From positions 1,240,001 through 1,304,000 of the forward strand of contig CANLYJ010000001.1 in the NCBI GenBank assembly GCA_947495295.1: 64,000 nt of DNA, in the 5' to 3' direction. The notes under the pieces are model-generated. The model saw only the letters and a list, made by a program, of their open reading frames with translations. It was not told where the DNA came from and searched no databases. Shown piece after piece: positions 45,915-56,369 of this stretch. The translations under genes were made by a program, and so were the position numbers. This DNA is from an uncultured Paracoccaceae bacterium. Lineage in GTDB: Bacteria; Pseudomonadota; Alphaproteobacteria; Rhodobacterales; Rhodobacteraceae. Positions within the stretch are counted from its first letter, which is position 1. Each line of letters opens with the position of its first letter.

Positions 45915-46916
45915 GTGACTGATCCTTTGGCAAAGAACGATTCGATTCAATTAGACCAGGTTGCATTGCAGCCGCCCGTGGCACTCGCCCCTTTGGCGGG
46001 CATTACGGATTTGCCGTTTCGCCAATTGGTCGCATCTTTCGGCGTGGGCTGGGTGGTGAGCGAGATGGTCGCAAGCCAGGAAATGGTGCAAGCCAAGCAA
46101 TCCGTGCGCGATCGCGCCGAACTGGGCTTTGATCAGGACAGCACCGCCGTTCAGATCGCAGGCCGCGAGGCGCCCTGGATGGCAGAGGCGGCCCGGATGA
46201 TTGCCGGTAACGGTGCGGCGATGATTGACATCAACATGGGCTGCCCTGCCAAGAAGGTGACCAGCGGTTATTCCGGGTCAGCCCTGATGCGCACGCCCGA
46301 TCATGCCCTTTCACTGATCGAAGCGGTCGTCGGGGCGGTTGATATCCCGGTGACATTAAAAACCCGGCTGGGCTGGGATGATGATTGTCTGAATGCGCCC
46401 GACATCGCCCGCCGCGCCGAAGCGGCTGGCGTGCGGATGATCACGATCCATGGCCGCACGCGATGCCAGTTTTACAAGGGATCCGCCGATTGGGCGGCGA
46501 TCCGGGCTGTGAAAGACGCCGTGTCGATCCCGGTGATTGCCAACGGCGACATCGTGGATGCGGGTACCGCACGCAAGGCGTTGGCGTTGTCGGGCGCCAA
46601 TGGCGTGATGATTGGGCGCGGCGCGCAAGGGCGTCCCTGGGTGTTGGCACAGGTGGCGGCGGAGCTGCATGGCACAGTGCCACCTGTGATCCCGCAAGAC
46701 CGCGCGCTGATCGATATGGTCGGTGGACATTACGAGGCGATGTTGAGCTTTTATGGGCTGACGCTGGGCCCACGCATCGCACGCAAACATCTGGGTTGGT
46801 ATATGGATGACGCGGGCACGCCGCCGGGGTTGCGCAAGGCAATGCTGACACAGAAAGACCCGCGCGCGGTGCTGCGCGATTTGCCCGATGCGCTGACCGA
46901 ACAGGTGGCTGCATGA
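45915..46916 (+). CDS. dusB: tRNA-dihydrouridine synthase (NifR3 family), GTG start
   Basis: FMN-dependent reduction of uridines in the tRNA D-loop. Seen: LAPLAGITDLPFRQL, SEMVAS, the catalytic Cys in INMGCPAKKVTSGYSGSALMR, LKTRLGWDD, ITIHGRTRCQFYKG, IANGDIVD and MIGRGAQGRPW. I start at the GTG at 45915 (MTDPLAKND), the last plausible start before the conserved part; the frame stays open to 45834. As in Rhodobacter (nifR3-ntrB-ntrC) it leads the nitrogen-regulation genes, overlapping ntrB by 4 bp. Confidence 0.93.
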   Translation: MTDPLAKNDSIQLDQVALQPPVALAPLAGITDLPFRQLVASFGVGWVVSEMVASQEMVQAKQSVRDRAELGFDQDSTAVQIAGREAPWMAEAARMIAGNGAAMIDINMGCPAKKVTSGYSGSALMRTPDHALSLIEAVVGAVDIPVTLKTRLGWDDDCLNAPDIARRAEAAGVRMITIHGRTRCQFYKGSADWAAIRAVKDAVSIPVIANGDIVDAGTARKALALSGANGVMIGRGAQGRPWVLAQVAAELHGTVPPVIPQDRALIDMVGGHYEAMLSFYGLTLGPRIARKHLGWYMDDAGTPPGLRKAMLTQKDPRAVLRDLPDALTEQVAA

Positions 46917-47989
46917 TCGTCGATACCGCCCTTTGGTCATCGCTGCCGGTGCCTGCGCTGCTATTGGATCGTGATGACGTCATCGCGGCCAGTAATCCGG
47001 CAGCGGAAAGTTTTCTGAACATGTCAGCACGGGCGCTGACCGGGCAGCGGTTATGGGAAAAGGTGATGATCGATGCGCCGCTTGAGGCGCCGTTCACGCG
47101 CGCCCGGCAAAACCGCACATCGCTTTTCGTCAATGATGTTGATGTCGGCAGTGGGGAAGGGGCCCCGATGCTGTGCAATCTGCAATTCGCCCCCTTACAG
47201 GGGGCAGACGAGATGATGATTATCATGATCAGCCCGCGCGAGATTGCCAGCCGGATTAACCAGCATCATTCGTCTGAAAAGGCGGCAAAGTCTGCGATTG
47301 GCATGGCCGAAATGCTGGCGCATGAGATCAAGAACCCGCTGGCGGGGATCACTGGTGCCGCACAATTACTCTCCATGGGCCTTACCCCGGAAGATCAGGA
47401 AATGACCGATCTGATCGTCGCCGAAAGCCGCCGGATCGTGAAACTGCTGGAACAGGTCGAGCAATTCGGCAATTTGCGCCCGCCGGAACTGCGACCGGTC
47501 AACATCCATGATGTGCTGGACCGTGCGCGCCAGTCCGCCGCTGTTGGATTCGGCGCGCATATGCTGTTTGTTGAGGATTACGATCCGTCCTTGCCGCAAA
47601 CCTTGGCTGATGCCGACCAGTTGCTGCAGGTCTTTCTGAACCTGCTGAAAAATGCCTCAGAAGCCAGCAAGGAAGCAGGCACCATTCGCCTGCACACATT
47701 CTATGACACCTCTCTGCGGGTGCGGCGATCTGACGGGACGCAAGCCAGATTGCCCCTACAGGTCGAGATTATTGACGATGGTCCGGGCCTGCCGGCCGAG
47801 ATTGCCGACGACATTTTTGAACCCTTTGTGTCTGGGCGTGAAAATGGCACCGGATTGGGGCTCGCGCTGGTGTCCAAGCTGATCGGCGATGCAGGTGGTT
47901 GGATTTCGGTGGACAGCGTGCCGGGGCGCACGGTTTTTCGCATCTCATTGCCACTGGCCCCCAAAGATATGACGACAGGAGATAACTGA
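46913..47989 (+). CDS. ntrB: Nitrogen regulation histidine kinase NtrB
   Basis: 358 residues, soluble. A PAS-like N-terminal domain (about 5-110), a dimerisation/phosphoacceptor helix with H137 in [15 protein letters not shown], and a HATPase domain with [16 protein letters not shown], and GTGLGLALV. It phosphorylates NtrC under nitrogen limitation, with PII input known for the family. It overlaps dusB and ntrC by 4 bp and 1 bp. Confidence 0.95.
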   Translation: MIVDTALWSSLPVPALLLDRDDVIAASNPAAESFLNMSARALTGQRLWEKVMIDAPLEAPFTRARQNRTSLFVNDVDVGSGEGAPMLCNLQFAPLQGADEMMIIMISPREIASRINQHHSSEKAAKSAIGMAEMLAHEIKNPLAGITGAAQLLSMGLTPEDQEMTDLIVAESRRIVKLLEQVEQFGNLRPPELRPVNIHDVLDRARQSAAVGFGAHMLFVEDYDPSLPQTLADADQLLQVFLNLLKNASEASKEAGTIRLHTFYDTSLRVRRSDGTQARLPLQVEIIDDGPGLPAEIADDIFEPFVSGRENGTGLGLALVSKLIGDAGGWISVDSVPGRTVFRISLPLAPKDMTTGDN

Positions 47990-49359
47990 TGGACGGAACC
48001 GTACTCGTTGCTGATGATGACCGCACAATCCGTACCGTTCTGACGCAGGCACTGACCCGCGCAGGCTGCAAAGTGCATGCCACGTCTTCATTGGTGACGC
48101 TGATGCGCTGGGTGGATGAGGGCAAGGGTGACCTTGTGATCTCTGATGTGGTGATGCCGGATGGGAACGGGCTGGATCAGTTGCCACTGATCGCCTCGGC
48201 GCGTCCGGGCATGCCGGTGATCGTGATCTCGGCCCAGAACACGATCATGACGGCCATTCAGGCGGCAGAGGCGGAAGCCTATGATTACCTGCCTAAACCC
48301 TTTGATCTGCCTGATCTGATGAAACGCGCCGCCCGCGCGTTGGAGGTCAAGCGGCGTGCGCCTGCCGCCCGTGTGGCCGACGCGCCGCAAAATCAGGGGG
48401 ATGACCTGCCATTGGTGGGGCGCACGGCGGTGATGCAGGCGCTTTATCGGTTGGTGGCCCGGGTCATGAATGCCCAATTGCCGGTTTTGATCACCGGGGA
48501 AAGCGGCACCGGTAAATCCCTGATCGCGCGTGCAACGCATGACTTTTCTGACCGGCGCAGTCTGCCTTTCATCACTGTGACCGCTACCGATCTCGAGGGT
48601 ATGGATGGGCCGTCATCGGTGCTTAGCCGGGCTAAGGGTGGGTCCATCCTGTTTGATGAGGTCAGCGATTTGTCTGAACAGACACAGGCGCGGATCGTGC
48701 GGATGCTGGATAGCCTGGACGATAATGCGCCGCGGATCATGTCGACGTCGCAATCCGATCTGATGACACGGATGGAGGACGGCACGTTTCGTGAGGATCT
48801 GTTCTATCGTCTGGGCGGGGTCACGATTGATGTGCCATCACTGCGCGAACGTGTGGATGACATCCCGCTTTTGGCTGAACATTTCCTTCTGCGTGCTGAA
48901 CGTGAAGGTGCCCCAGTGCGCCGGTTTGGCGATGCAGCGCTTGACCTGATCCGGGCCTATAGCTGGCCGGGTAATGTGCGGCAGCTGGAAAATGCGGTCC
49001 GGCGCTTGGTCTTTACGTCCGCTGAGGAAGAGATTACCCGCGCCGAGGTCGAAATGGTCCTTGGCAATCAGCCCGCCATTGAACCGCTGCGATCCGGGGG
49101 CGAGGGTGAAAAGCTGTCGGCCAGTGTGGGCAAACATCTACGCCGCTATTTTGACCTGCATGGGGGTGTGTTGCCGCCGCCGGGTCTGTACAATCGTATC
49201 CTGCGCGAGGTTGAGGCCCCACTGATCGAAATTGCGCTGGATGCCACGGGCGGAAATCAGGCAAAATGTGCTGATCTGTTGGGGATTAACCGAAATACCC
49301 TGCGTAAGAAGATCACCGACCTCGATATCCGCGTGACACGGCGCCGCAAATTGATGTAA
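47989..49359 (+). CDS. ntrC: Nitrogen regulation response regulator NtrC, without the GAFTGA loop
   Basis: 456 residues. Receiver domain with D10/D11, phosphoacceptor D53 and K103; AAA+ domain with Walker A GESGTGKS (170-177) and Walker B SILFDE (219-224); C-terminal Fis-type HTH ([20 protein letters not shown]). Only about 42 residues separate Walker A from Walker B, where sigma54 activators normally have about 65; the ELFGHExGAFTGA loop that touches sigma54 is missing. This matches what is known of Rhodobacter capsulatus NtrC, which works with the sigma70-type polymerase. So ammonia-control here is probably sigma54-independent. Confidence 0.94.
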   Translation: MDGTVLVADDDRTIRTVLTQALTRAGCKVHATSSLVTLMRWVDEGKGDLVISDVVMPDGNGLDQLPLIASARPGMPVIVISAQNTIMTAIQAAEAEAYDYLPKPFDLPDLMKRAARALEVKRRAPAARVADAPQNQGDDLPLVGRTAVMQALYRLVARVMNAQLPVLITGESGTGKSLIARATHDFSDRRSLPFITVTATDLEGMDGPSSVLSRAKGGSILFDEVSDLSEQTQARIVRMLDSLDDNAPRIMSTSQSDLMTRMEDGTFREDLFYRLGGVTIDVPSLRERVDDIPLLAEHFLLRAEREGAPVRRFGDAALDLIRAYSWPGNVRQLENAVRRLVFTSAEEEITRAEVEMVLGNQPAIEPLRSGGEGEKLSASVGKHLRRYFDLHGGVLPPPGLYNRILREVEAPLIEIALDATGGNQAKCADLLGINRNTLRKKITDLDIRVTRRRKLM

Positions 49360-49462
49360 AACCGCAACAGAACCGTGGCAGCGATGCGTCAGCGTCGCAT
49401 AAAGATCACGAAACAAGGCGGTATCGTGGGCCTCGGCCCACCTCAATAGCAGGGCATGGCGC

Positions 49463-51712
49463 GTGCGGCGTACCCTTATGGGATTGAATTTTCAGCGGTT
49501 TAGCCGCTGGCAGCGTCAGCGCCACGTCCGTAGCGCGTTGACGGTGACATTGGTCGTGCTTGCCCCCGTCTTGGCGGCTGCAACCTATTTTGTGGTCGCC
49601 CCGATGAACCAGGGGGCGGCATCAACCCCGCTGCGGGTCATCCTTCTGATCGATCTGATCTATGTTTTGGTCGTCATGGCGCTGGTCATGGGGCAGGTGG
49701 CCCGGATGATTGCCGCGCGGCGCGCCAAATCGGCCGGATCGCGGCTTCACCTGCGCCTGACGGGTGTGTTTGCCCTGTCGGCGCTGATCCCCACCGTGCT
49801 GGGGGCTGTGTTTTCGGTTGTCCTGATCTCGATCGCGCTGGAAGGGTTGTTTTCCGAACCTGTGGGGAATGTGTTGCGCACATCACTGACCACGGCCAAA
49901 GCCTATGAAGCAGAACACCGGCAGGAACTGACCCGCGATGGCCGCGCATTGGCCGCCTATCTGAACCGCGAACGGCAGGCCAATCTGTTTATGGATGATG
50001 GCGAGGTGCGGCGCGCGCTTGGCGATGTGCAGGCCCAGATTGAACGCGGCCTTAGCGAAGCATTTGTGCTGGATGGCCAAGGCAATATCGCCGCACGCGG
50101 TGCCCGGTCTTATGAATTTGGCTATGAAAAACCGGTGCCCGACGATTTCGCCCGCGCTGACGCGGACGGGCTGGTTATTCTTGAAGATGCGGAAAGCAAC
50201 GAGTTTCGCGCGCTGATTCAGCTGACAGCGTTTCGTGACCGCTATCTTTACGTGACGCGTCAGGTGGATGGGAATGTCCTGTCGCTGCTTGATGATACCA
50301 CCGAAACGGTTGAACAATATGATGCGCTGGCCAATGAACGCGGGCAGCTCTTGTTCCAGTTTGGCCTGCTTTATCTGGGATTTGCGGCGATCTTGATCCT
50401 TGGGGCGATCTGGGGGGCGCTGTGGTTTGCGGAACGTCTATCACGCCCGGTTGGGCGGTTGGTGTCGGCCTCGCAACGGGTTGGATCAGGCGATCTGGAC
50501 GTGCGCGTGATCGAGGATGATGGCGATGACGAGATTTCGCAACTGGGCCATTATTTCAACCAGATGACCAGCCGCCTGAAAGGCCAGCGCGACCAGTTGT
50601 TGGAAACCAACCGGCTGACCGAACGACGCAGGCGACTGTTTGATTCAGTGCTGAGTTCGGTAACATCCGGTGTTGTCGGCCTTGACGAAGACGGGCGCGT
50701 CACCTTTGTGAATCCATCGGCCAAACGCCTGCTTTCGGTCGGGTCTGATCAGGCCGATAGCGCATTGGACAACGCGATCCCCGAATTTGCGGACCTGTTT
50801 GCGCAACTGCGCAATGCGGATAGCGACAGCGTTCAAGACCAAGTGAAGCTGGTCCGCAAAGGTCAACAGGAAAGCCTGCTGGTGCGCATGTCGCCCCGCC
50901 GCAACGCCGATGGGGCGCTGGAAGGTTATGTTGTGGCTTTTGATGATGTGACCGACCTGGTCAGCGCCCAAAGGATGGCCGCATGGGGTGATGTGGCCCG
51001 CCGTATCGCCCACGAAATCAAGAACCCGCTGACACCGATCCAATTGTCCGCCGAACGTATCAAACGCAAATTCAGCGCCAAGGTGGGTGAGGATGCCGAC
51101 AAACTGGATCAGATGACCGATGTGATCGTGCGCCAGACCAGTGATCTGCGGCGTATCGTCGATGAGTTTTCCAAATTTGCCCGAATGCCAGAGCCTAAGA
51201 TGGTGATGTGTGATCTGACCAAACTGGTCAGTGACGCGGTGACCTTGCAAAAGGCGGGGCAGCCAGAGGTGATGATTGGCGCGGATTTGCCGGATGAAAC
51301 CATTCTGGCAGAGTTGGATGCGACGATGATATCGCAGGCGCTGACAAATCTGATCAAGAATGCGGGCGAAGCGACGGATAGCTACCTGCAAAAGCATGCG
51401 GCCGTGGGTTACCGCCCTGAAATCCGCGTCAATATGGCCCGTACCGATGACATCGTGACGATCACGGTGTCCGATAACGGCGTCGGATTGCCCGAAGACC
51501 GCAGCAGCCTGTTTGAACCCTACGTGACCAACCGTGACAGCGGCACCGGCCTTGGCCTGCCAATTGTCAAAAAGATTATCGAAGAGCATGGCGGCACGCT
51601 CAGTTTGACCAACGCAGACGTCTTTGATGGCCAAGGCCATGCAGGTGCCTGCGCCACGATCCAAATACCTGTGACGCAAGCGCAGTCGCAGGCAACAAAA
51701 ATTCCAGCATGA
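49463..51712 (+). CDS. ntrY: Nitrogen/redox regulation histidine kinase NtrY
   Basis: 749 residues, membrane sensor kinase. Hydrophobic helices near 30-50, 60-85, 100-125 and 290-315 enclose a large periplasmic domain (about 125-290), then HAMP (around WFAERLSRPVGRLVSASQRVGSGDL), PAS (about 385-480), the phosphoacceptor His in [21 protein letters not shown] and HATPase with NLIKNAGEA, DNGVGLP, GTGLGLPIV. Start: GTG at 49463, or ATG at 49478. It lies 103 bp after ntrC and overlaps the frame of ntrX. Confidence 0.93.
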   Translation: MRRTLMGLNFQRFSRWQRQRHVRSALTVTLVVLAPVLAAATYFVVAPMNQGAASTPLRVILLIDLIYVLVVMALVMGQVARMIAARRAKSAGSRLHLRLTGVFALSALIPTVLGAVFSVVLISIALEGLFSEPVGNVLRTSLTTAKAYEAEHRQELTRDGRALAAYLNRERQANLFMDDGEVRRALGDVQAQIERGLSEAFVLDGQGNIAARGARSYEFGYEKPVPDDFARADADGLVILEDAESNEFRALIQLTAFRDRYLYVTRQVDGNVLSLLDDTTETVEQYDALANERGQLLFQFGLLYLGFAAILILGAIWGALWFAERLSRPVGRLVSASQRVGSGDLDVRVIEDDGDDEISQLGHYFNQMTSRLKGQRDQLLETNRLTERRRRLFDSVLSSVTSGVVGLDEDGRVTFVNPSAKRLLSVGSDQADSALDNAIPEFADLFAQLRNADSDSVQDQVKLVRKGQQESLLVRMSPRRNADGALEGYVVAFDDVTDLVSAQRMAAWGDVARRIAHEIKNPLTPIQLSAERIKRKFSAKVGEDADKLDQMTDVIVRQTSDLRRIVDEFSKFARMPEPKMVMCDLTKLVSDAVTLQKAGQPEVMIGADLPDETILAELDATMISQALTNLIKNAGEATDSYLQKHAAVGYRPEIRVNMARTDDIVTITVSDNGVGLPEDRSSLFEPYVTNRDSGTGLGLPIVKKIIEEHGGTLSLTNADVFDGQGHAGACATIQIPVTQAQSQATKIPA

Positions 51713-51720
51713 GGACCAAC

Positions 51721-53121
51721 ATGGGCGATATTCTGATCACTGATGACGAACGCGACATCCGCGAGCTGATCTCGGAAATCCTTTTGGATGAGGGGTTTAC
51801 CACCCGGCTTGCAGGCACGTCTGACGAATGCATGGCGCAGATCGCGGAGGAGCCACCCGCATTGATGATCCTCGATATCTGGCTGAAAGACAGCAGCATG
51901 GACGGGATCGATATTCTCAAATCGGTCAAACGCGACCATCCCGACATCCCGATTGTTATCATCTCGGGGCATGGCAATATCGAAATCGCCGTCGCTGCGA
52001 TCAAACAGGGCGCTTACGACTTCATCGAAAAGCCGTTCAATATTGACCAGTTGCTGGTTGTAATCCGCCGCGCGATGGAAACATCCCGCCTGCGCCGCGA
52101 AAATCTGGAACTGAAACGCGGTGATGCACCCAGCACGGAAATGCTGGGTGATAGTGCAGCGTTCCGCAACCTCAAATCCCAACTGGATAAGGTGACCAAA
52201 TCCAACGGGCGCGTCATGCTGACCGGACCTGCCGGTGTGGGCAAGGAAATCGCCGCCCGCTACATCCACGCCAATTCGAACCGCTCAGGCGCGCCGTTTG
52301 TGACGGTCAATTCCGCCTCTATCGAACCGGACCGTATGGAAGAGGTTCTGTTTGGGCGCGAGGATAGCGGACGCGGCGTCGAACCTGGCCTGTTGGAGGA
52401 AGCCAATGGCGGGGTGATCTATTTTGATGAGGTGGCTGATATGCCGCTTGGCACGCAGTCCAAGATCCTGCGTGTGCTGGTGGATCAGCGGTTTCAGCGG
52501 GTCGGCGGGGCTGACAAGTTGCAGGTTGATCTGCGGGTGATCTCCAGCACCAATCGCGACCTGCCGATGGAGATTGAGGCCGGGCGTTTCCGCGAGGAAC
52601 TGTACCATCGTCTGAACGTCGTCCCTATCGCCGTGCCATCGCTGGAAGAGCGCCGCGAGGATATCCCGGTTCTGGCCGAACATTTCATCGACCTGTTCAA
52701 CAAGGCGCAGGGCCTGCCATTACGCAAACTGGCCGATGATGCACGTGCCTTGCTGCAAACCATGTTATGGCCCGGCAATGTCCGCCAGTTAAAGAATGTC
52801 ATTGAACGTGTTCTTATCCTTGGCGAAAACGCCGACGACATCAGTGCCAAGGAACTGCCCGCATCCGAGGAAAACGGCAGCGAAGAAGGCCGGATCGTTC
52901 TGGCGGGCGGGCTTGCCACATTGCCGTTACGCGAGGCCCGGGAATTGTTTGAACGTGAATATCTGCTGACCCAGATCAATCGATTTGGGGGCAATATCAG
53001 CCGCACCGCATCCTTTGTCGGCATGGAAAGGTCGGCCTTGCACCGCAAGCTGAAATCGCTGGGCGTGGTCACGACCAACAAGGCGGGCGGGCGCGTCGCC
53101 TATGTCGAGGATGACGCGTAA
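51721..53121 (+). CDS. ntrX: Response regulator NtrX, without the GAFTGA loop
   Basis: 466 residues. Receiver with D8/D9, D52 and K104; AAA+ domain with Walker A GPAGVGKE (169-176) and a Walker B in GVIYFDE (231-237); Fis-type C-terminus with NISRTASFVGMERSALHRKLK. At the sigma54 contact position the sequence reads LFGREDSGRGVEPGLLEE, that is, LFG is kept but the GAFTGA motif is gone. The ATG at 51721 has GAGGACC upstream; ATG at 51709 is an alternative. Partner of NtrY. TAATG overlap with trkA. Confidence 0.94.
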   Translation: MGDILITDDERDIRELISEILLDEGFTTRLAGTSDECMAQIAEEPPALMILDIWLKDSSMDGIDILKSVKRDHPDIPIVIISGHGNIEIAVAAIKQGAYDFIEKPFNIDQLLVVIRRAMETSRLRRENLELKRGDAPSTEMLGDSAAFRNLKSQLDKVTKSNGRVMLTGPAGVGKEIAARYIHANSNRSGAPFVTVNSASIEPDRMEEVLFGREDSGRGVEPGLLEEANGGVIYFDEVADMPLGTQSKILRVLVDQRFQRVGGADKLQVDLRVISSTNRDLPMEIEAGRFREELYHRLNVVPIAVPSLEERREDIPVLAEHFIDLFNKAQGLPLRKLADDARALLQTMLWPGNVRQLKNVIERVLILGENADDISAKELPASEENGSEEGRIVLAGGLATLPLREARELFEREYLLTQINRFGGNISRTASFVGMERSALHRKLKSLGVVTTNKAGGRVAYVEDDA

Positions 53122-54497
53122 TGAAGGTGATCATTTGTGGCGCGGGTCAGGTCGGCTGGCAGATCGCGCGCCATCTGTCGGGTGAAAAGAACGATGTGAC
53201 GGTGGTGGATAACAACCCCGAACTGGTGCGCCGGGCAACTGATACGCTGGATGTGCAGGGCATTGCAGGCTTTGCCAGCTATCCCGACATCCTTGAACGG
53301 GCCGGGGCCGAAGACGCCGATATGATCATTGCCGCCACCCATTCAGACGAGGTGAATATGGTCACCTGTCAGGTGGCGCATTCGGTTTTCGCCATCCAGC
53401 GCAAGATCGCCCGATTGCGGGCACAAAGTTATCTGGATGCGATTTATTCTGACCTTTACCGCCGCGATCACCTGCCAATTGACGTCGTGATCTCGCCCGA
53501 AAAAGAAGTCGCTGAAGCCGCCTTGCAACGGCTGGCCGCACCTGCGGCCTTTGACACCGAAAACTTTCTGGAAGGCAAGGCGCAGCTTTTGGGTATCACG
53601 ATCGAAGACGATTGCCCCGTTATCAACACACCGCTGCGCCAGCTGACCGATCTGTTTTCGACTCTGCGCGCCATCGTTGTGGGGATCCGTCGGGAAGGGG
53701 TGTTGTTTGTACCATCGGCGGGGGATCAGATCTTTGCCGGTGATGAATGCTATGTCTTTACCGATACAGAAGACATGACACGTACATTGGAAATTTTTGG
53801 AAAAACCAATAAAAAACAAGAACGTATCGTCATTGTCGGTGGCGGGAATGTGGGGCTGGGCGTCGCGCAGGCGCTGGAGGCGCGCACAGAACGGGTGCGG
53901 GTGAAGGTCATCGAAAAGACCCGCGCGTGCGCTGAACGTGCTGCCGATGCGCTGGACCGCACGATTGTTCTGCATGGGGACGGGCTGGATAGCGGGCTGT
54001 TGGAAGAAGCCAATATCGCCACGGCAGACGCGGTACTAGCCGTTACCGATGATGATAAGACGAACCTGCTGGCCTCTGTCCGGGCCAAGGAAATGGGCTG
54101 TCCGATGGCGATCTGTCTGATCAATGATCCCACACTGGTCCCGCTGATGGGGCCGTTGGATATTGACGCCTATATCAACCCGCGCGCCACCACTGTCAGT
54201 TCGATCCTGCGCCATATCCGGCACGGGCGTGTGCGCGGTGTCTATTCGATTGGTGACGCAGAGGCCGAAGTGATCGAGGCGCAAGTGCTTGGCACATCGC
54301 CGATTGCAGGTCAAAAAATCAAGGAAGTCGCCTTTCCCGAAGGCACAATCGTTGGCGGCGTGGTGAAAGGCGGCAAGGTGATCAAACCAACCGGAGAGAT
54401 GCGGATCGACGAAGGTGATGTAATCGCGATTTTCGCCATGGCCGATGATGTGCCAGAGGTGGAGAGGCTGTTGCAGGTGTCGATCGACTTTTTCTGA
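53121..54497 (+). CDS. trkA: Trk potassium uptake protein TrkA
   Basis: 458 residues, two RCK units that bind NAD(H) and gate TrkH. First unit: IICGAGQVGWQIARHLS (3-19), DNNPELVRRA, and a TrkA-C domain; second unit: IVIVGGGNVGLGVAQALE (about 233-250), HGDGLD and the C-terminal TrkA-C. Cytoplasmic, peripheral. One-bp overlap with ntrX and with trkH. The ntrYX-trkAH order is common in alphaproteobacteria, with potassium uptake carried on the nitrogen-regulation transcript. Confidence 0.96.
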   Translation: MKVIICGAGQVGWQIARHLSGEKNDVTVVDNNPELVRRATDTLDVQGIAGFASYPDILERAGAEDADMIIAATHSDEVNMVTCQVAHSVFAIQRKIARLRAQSYLDAIYSDLYRRDHLPIDVVISPEKEVAEAALQRLAAPAAFDTENFLEGKAQLLGITIEDDCPVINTPLRQLTDLFSTLRAIVVGIRREGVLFVPSAGDQIFAGDECYVFTDTEDMTRTLEIFGKTNKKQERIVIVGGGNVGLGVAQALEARTERVRVKVIEKTRACAERAADALDRTIVLHGDGLDSGLLEEANIATADAVLAVTDDDKTNLLASVRAKEMGCPMAICLINDPTLVPLMGPLDIDAYINPRATTVSSILRHIRHGRVRGVYSIGDAEAEVIEAQVLGTSPIAGQKIKEVAFPEGTIVGGVVKGGKVIKPTGEMRIDEGDVIAIFAMADDVPEVERLLQVSIDFF

Positions 54498-56017
54498 TGA
54501 GTTGGATCACACGCCTGCCGTTTTTCGTTATCCTGATGGGCATAGGTGCGATTGCGATGATCGTGCCTGCCGCCCATGCGGTTGTCATGGAAGATTTCAT
54601 GACGATGCGGGTGTTCTTTTACGGCTTCATCCTGTTTTCGATCCTGACCTTGCTGATTGGTCTGGCCACCGGGGGCTATGCGCCGCAAAGCGTGGCACGC
54701 AGCCAGCTATTGTCGCTTTTGGCGGCGTTTACCCTTCTGCCATTGATGTTTGCGGTGCCTTTCTACACAGCTGTAGGCAACACCACCTATCTGCATGCAT
54801 GGTTCGAAATGGTGTCCAGCTTTACGACGACCGGTGCCACGCTTTACGAAAATGCGGGCCGGCTGAGCCCATCGCAGCATTTGTGGCGCGCGCTGGTCGG
54901 CTGGTTGGGTGGGCTGCTGGTCTGGATCACGGCGGTATCGATCTTTGCGCCGATGAACCTGGGCGGGTTCGAGGTGCGGGCCACTGCCAGTTTTGGCAAA
55001 GGCCCGGTGCGCTCTTTTTCGCAGATCGCCCGGATCGCCGACCCGTCGGAACGGTTGGTTCGCTACACCATATCGCTGACGCCGATCTATGTGGCGCTGA
55101 CGTTTTTGCTCTGGCTTGGGCTCGTGATCGCGGGTGAATTTCCCTACATCGCCTTGTGCCACGCGATGTCGGTTCTTTCGACATCAGGCATTTCACCCAT
55201 CGGCGGGCTTTATTTTGCGGCATCGAAGTTCTGGGGCGAATTGCTGATCCTTGGTTTTTTTGCTTTTGCCTTGTCGCGCCTGACCTTCAGCCATGCCCTG
55301 ACGGGCGAGGGCGAACAGGGGTTACGTCGTGATCCGGAATTTCTGACCGCGCTGGTTTTGATATCGACCGTCACGATCCTGTTGTTCTTACGGCATTTTA
55401 TCGGTGCGACAGATGCCGAAACAACGTCGAACCTGGCAGAGGCTGCATCGGCACTTTGGGGTGCTTTGTTCACCGTCACGTCGTTTTTGACGACCACCGG
55501 CTTTGAGTCGCATTACTGGGATGGGGCCGCGAATTGGTCGGGCTTGCAAACGCCGGGTCTGTTCCTGATCGGAATGGCTTTAATTGGTGGCGGGGTTGCC
55601 ACCACGGCGGGTGGGGTGAAACTGCTGCGGATCTATGCGCTTTACCGGCATGGGGAGCGGGAACAGGAACGGCTTTTACATCCATCCTCCATCGGTGGTG
55701 GTGGTCGCGAGGCGCGCCGCATCCGCAAGCAGGGCGCGTATATCTCGTGGGTTTTCTTCATGTTATTTGCGATCAGCGTCGCAGCCGTCATGTTGATGCT
55801 GTCACTGACCGGTGTGCAATTTGAAACCGCCATGGTTCTTTCAGTGGCGTCGCTATCGACTACGGGGCCGCTGGCATCCGTTGCGGCTGAGACACCAATT
55901 GCCTATTCGGGTATTCCTGATGGGGCCAAGATGATACTGGCCTTTGCGATGGTCCTGGGCCGTCTGGAGGCGCTGGCCATTATCGCGCTTTTCAACCCGG
56001 AAATCTGGCAACGCTAA
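54497..56017 (+). CDS. trkH: Trk potassium uptake protein TrkH
   Basis: 506 residues, inner membrane, four M1-P-M2 repeats. The four selectivity loops are visible: STTGATLYENAG, LSTSGISPIGG, TTTGFESHYWDG and STTGPLASV, each with the central Gly at the filter. Overlaps trkA by 1 bp. No unusual feature. It is followed by 116 bp before hfq, enough for a promoter. Confidence 0.96.
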   Translation: MSWITRLPFFVILMGIGAIAMIVPAAHAVVMEDFMTMRVFFYGFILFSILTLLIGLATGGYAPQSVARSQLLSLLAAFTLLPLMFAVPFYTAVGNTTYLHAWFEMVSSFTTTGATLYENAGRLSPSQHLWRALVGWLGGLLVWITAVSIFAPMNLGGFEVRATASFGKGPVRSFSQIARIADPSERLVRYTISLTPIYVALTFLLWLGLVIAGEFPYIALCHAMSVLSTSGISPIGGLYFAASKFWGELLILGFFAFALSRLTFSHALTGEGEQGLRRDPEFLTALVLISTVTILLFLRHFIGATDAETTSNLAEAASALWGALFTVTSFLTTTGFESHYWDGAANWSGLQTPGLFLIGMALIGGGVATTAGGVKLLRIYALYRHGEREQERLLHPSSIGGGGREARRIRKQGAYISWVFFMLFAISVAAVMLMLSLTGVQFETAMVLSVASLSTTGPLASVAAETPIAYSGIPDGAKMILAFAMVLGRLEALAIIALFNPEIWQR

Positions 56018-56133
56018 GCCCTTTGAAAAAGGACGCTTTTTGGGGCTGGAAACTCTGGAACGCCCACGACATACTGCACCGTGAACGATGGGGGGCCGAT
56101 GCGCGGCCGCAAGAATAAAAAAGGGTGTCACCA

Positions 56134-56367
56134 ATGGCCGCCGATAAAGCGAATTTGCAAGATGCGTTTCTGAATCATGTTCGGAAAACCAAAGTCCCTG
56201 TAACGATCTTTTTGGTGAATGGCGTCAAGCTGCAAGGTGTTATTACCTGGTTTGACAGCTTCTGCGTGCTTTTGCGCCGTGATGGACAATCACAGCTGGT
56301 GTATAAAAGCGCGATATCGACCATCATGCCAGCCCAGCCAATCAGCCTTTATGAAGGTGAAGAGTAG
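56134..56367 (+). CDS. hfq: RNA chaperone Hfq
   Basis: Hexameric Sm-like ring that pairs small RNAs with mRNAs. 77 residues: [20 protein letters not shown], Sm1 with [19 protein letters not shown], Sm2 with [13 protein letters not shown] (Tyr and Lys conserved; the usual His of YKHAIS is Ser here). The short acidic C-terminus (SLYEGEE) is typical of alphaproteobacteria. I start at the ATG at 56134 with AAGGGTG upstream; GTG at 56125 is an in-frame alternative. Paired with hflX as usual. Confidence 0.96.
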   Translation: MAADKANLQDAFLNHVRKTKVPVTIFLVNGVKLQGVITWFDSFCVLLRRDGQSQLVYKSAISTIMPAQPISLYEGEE

Positions 56368-56369
56368 CA

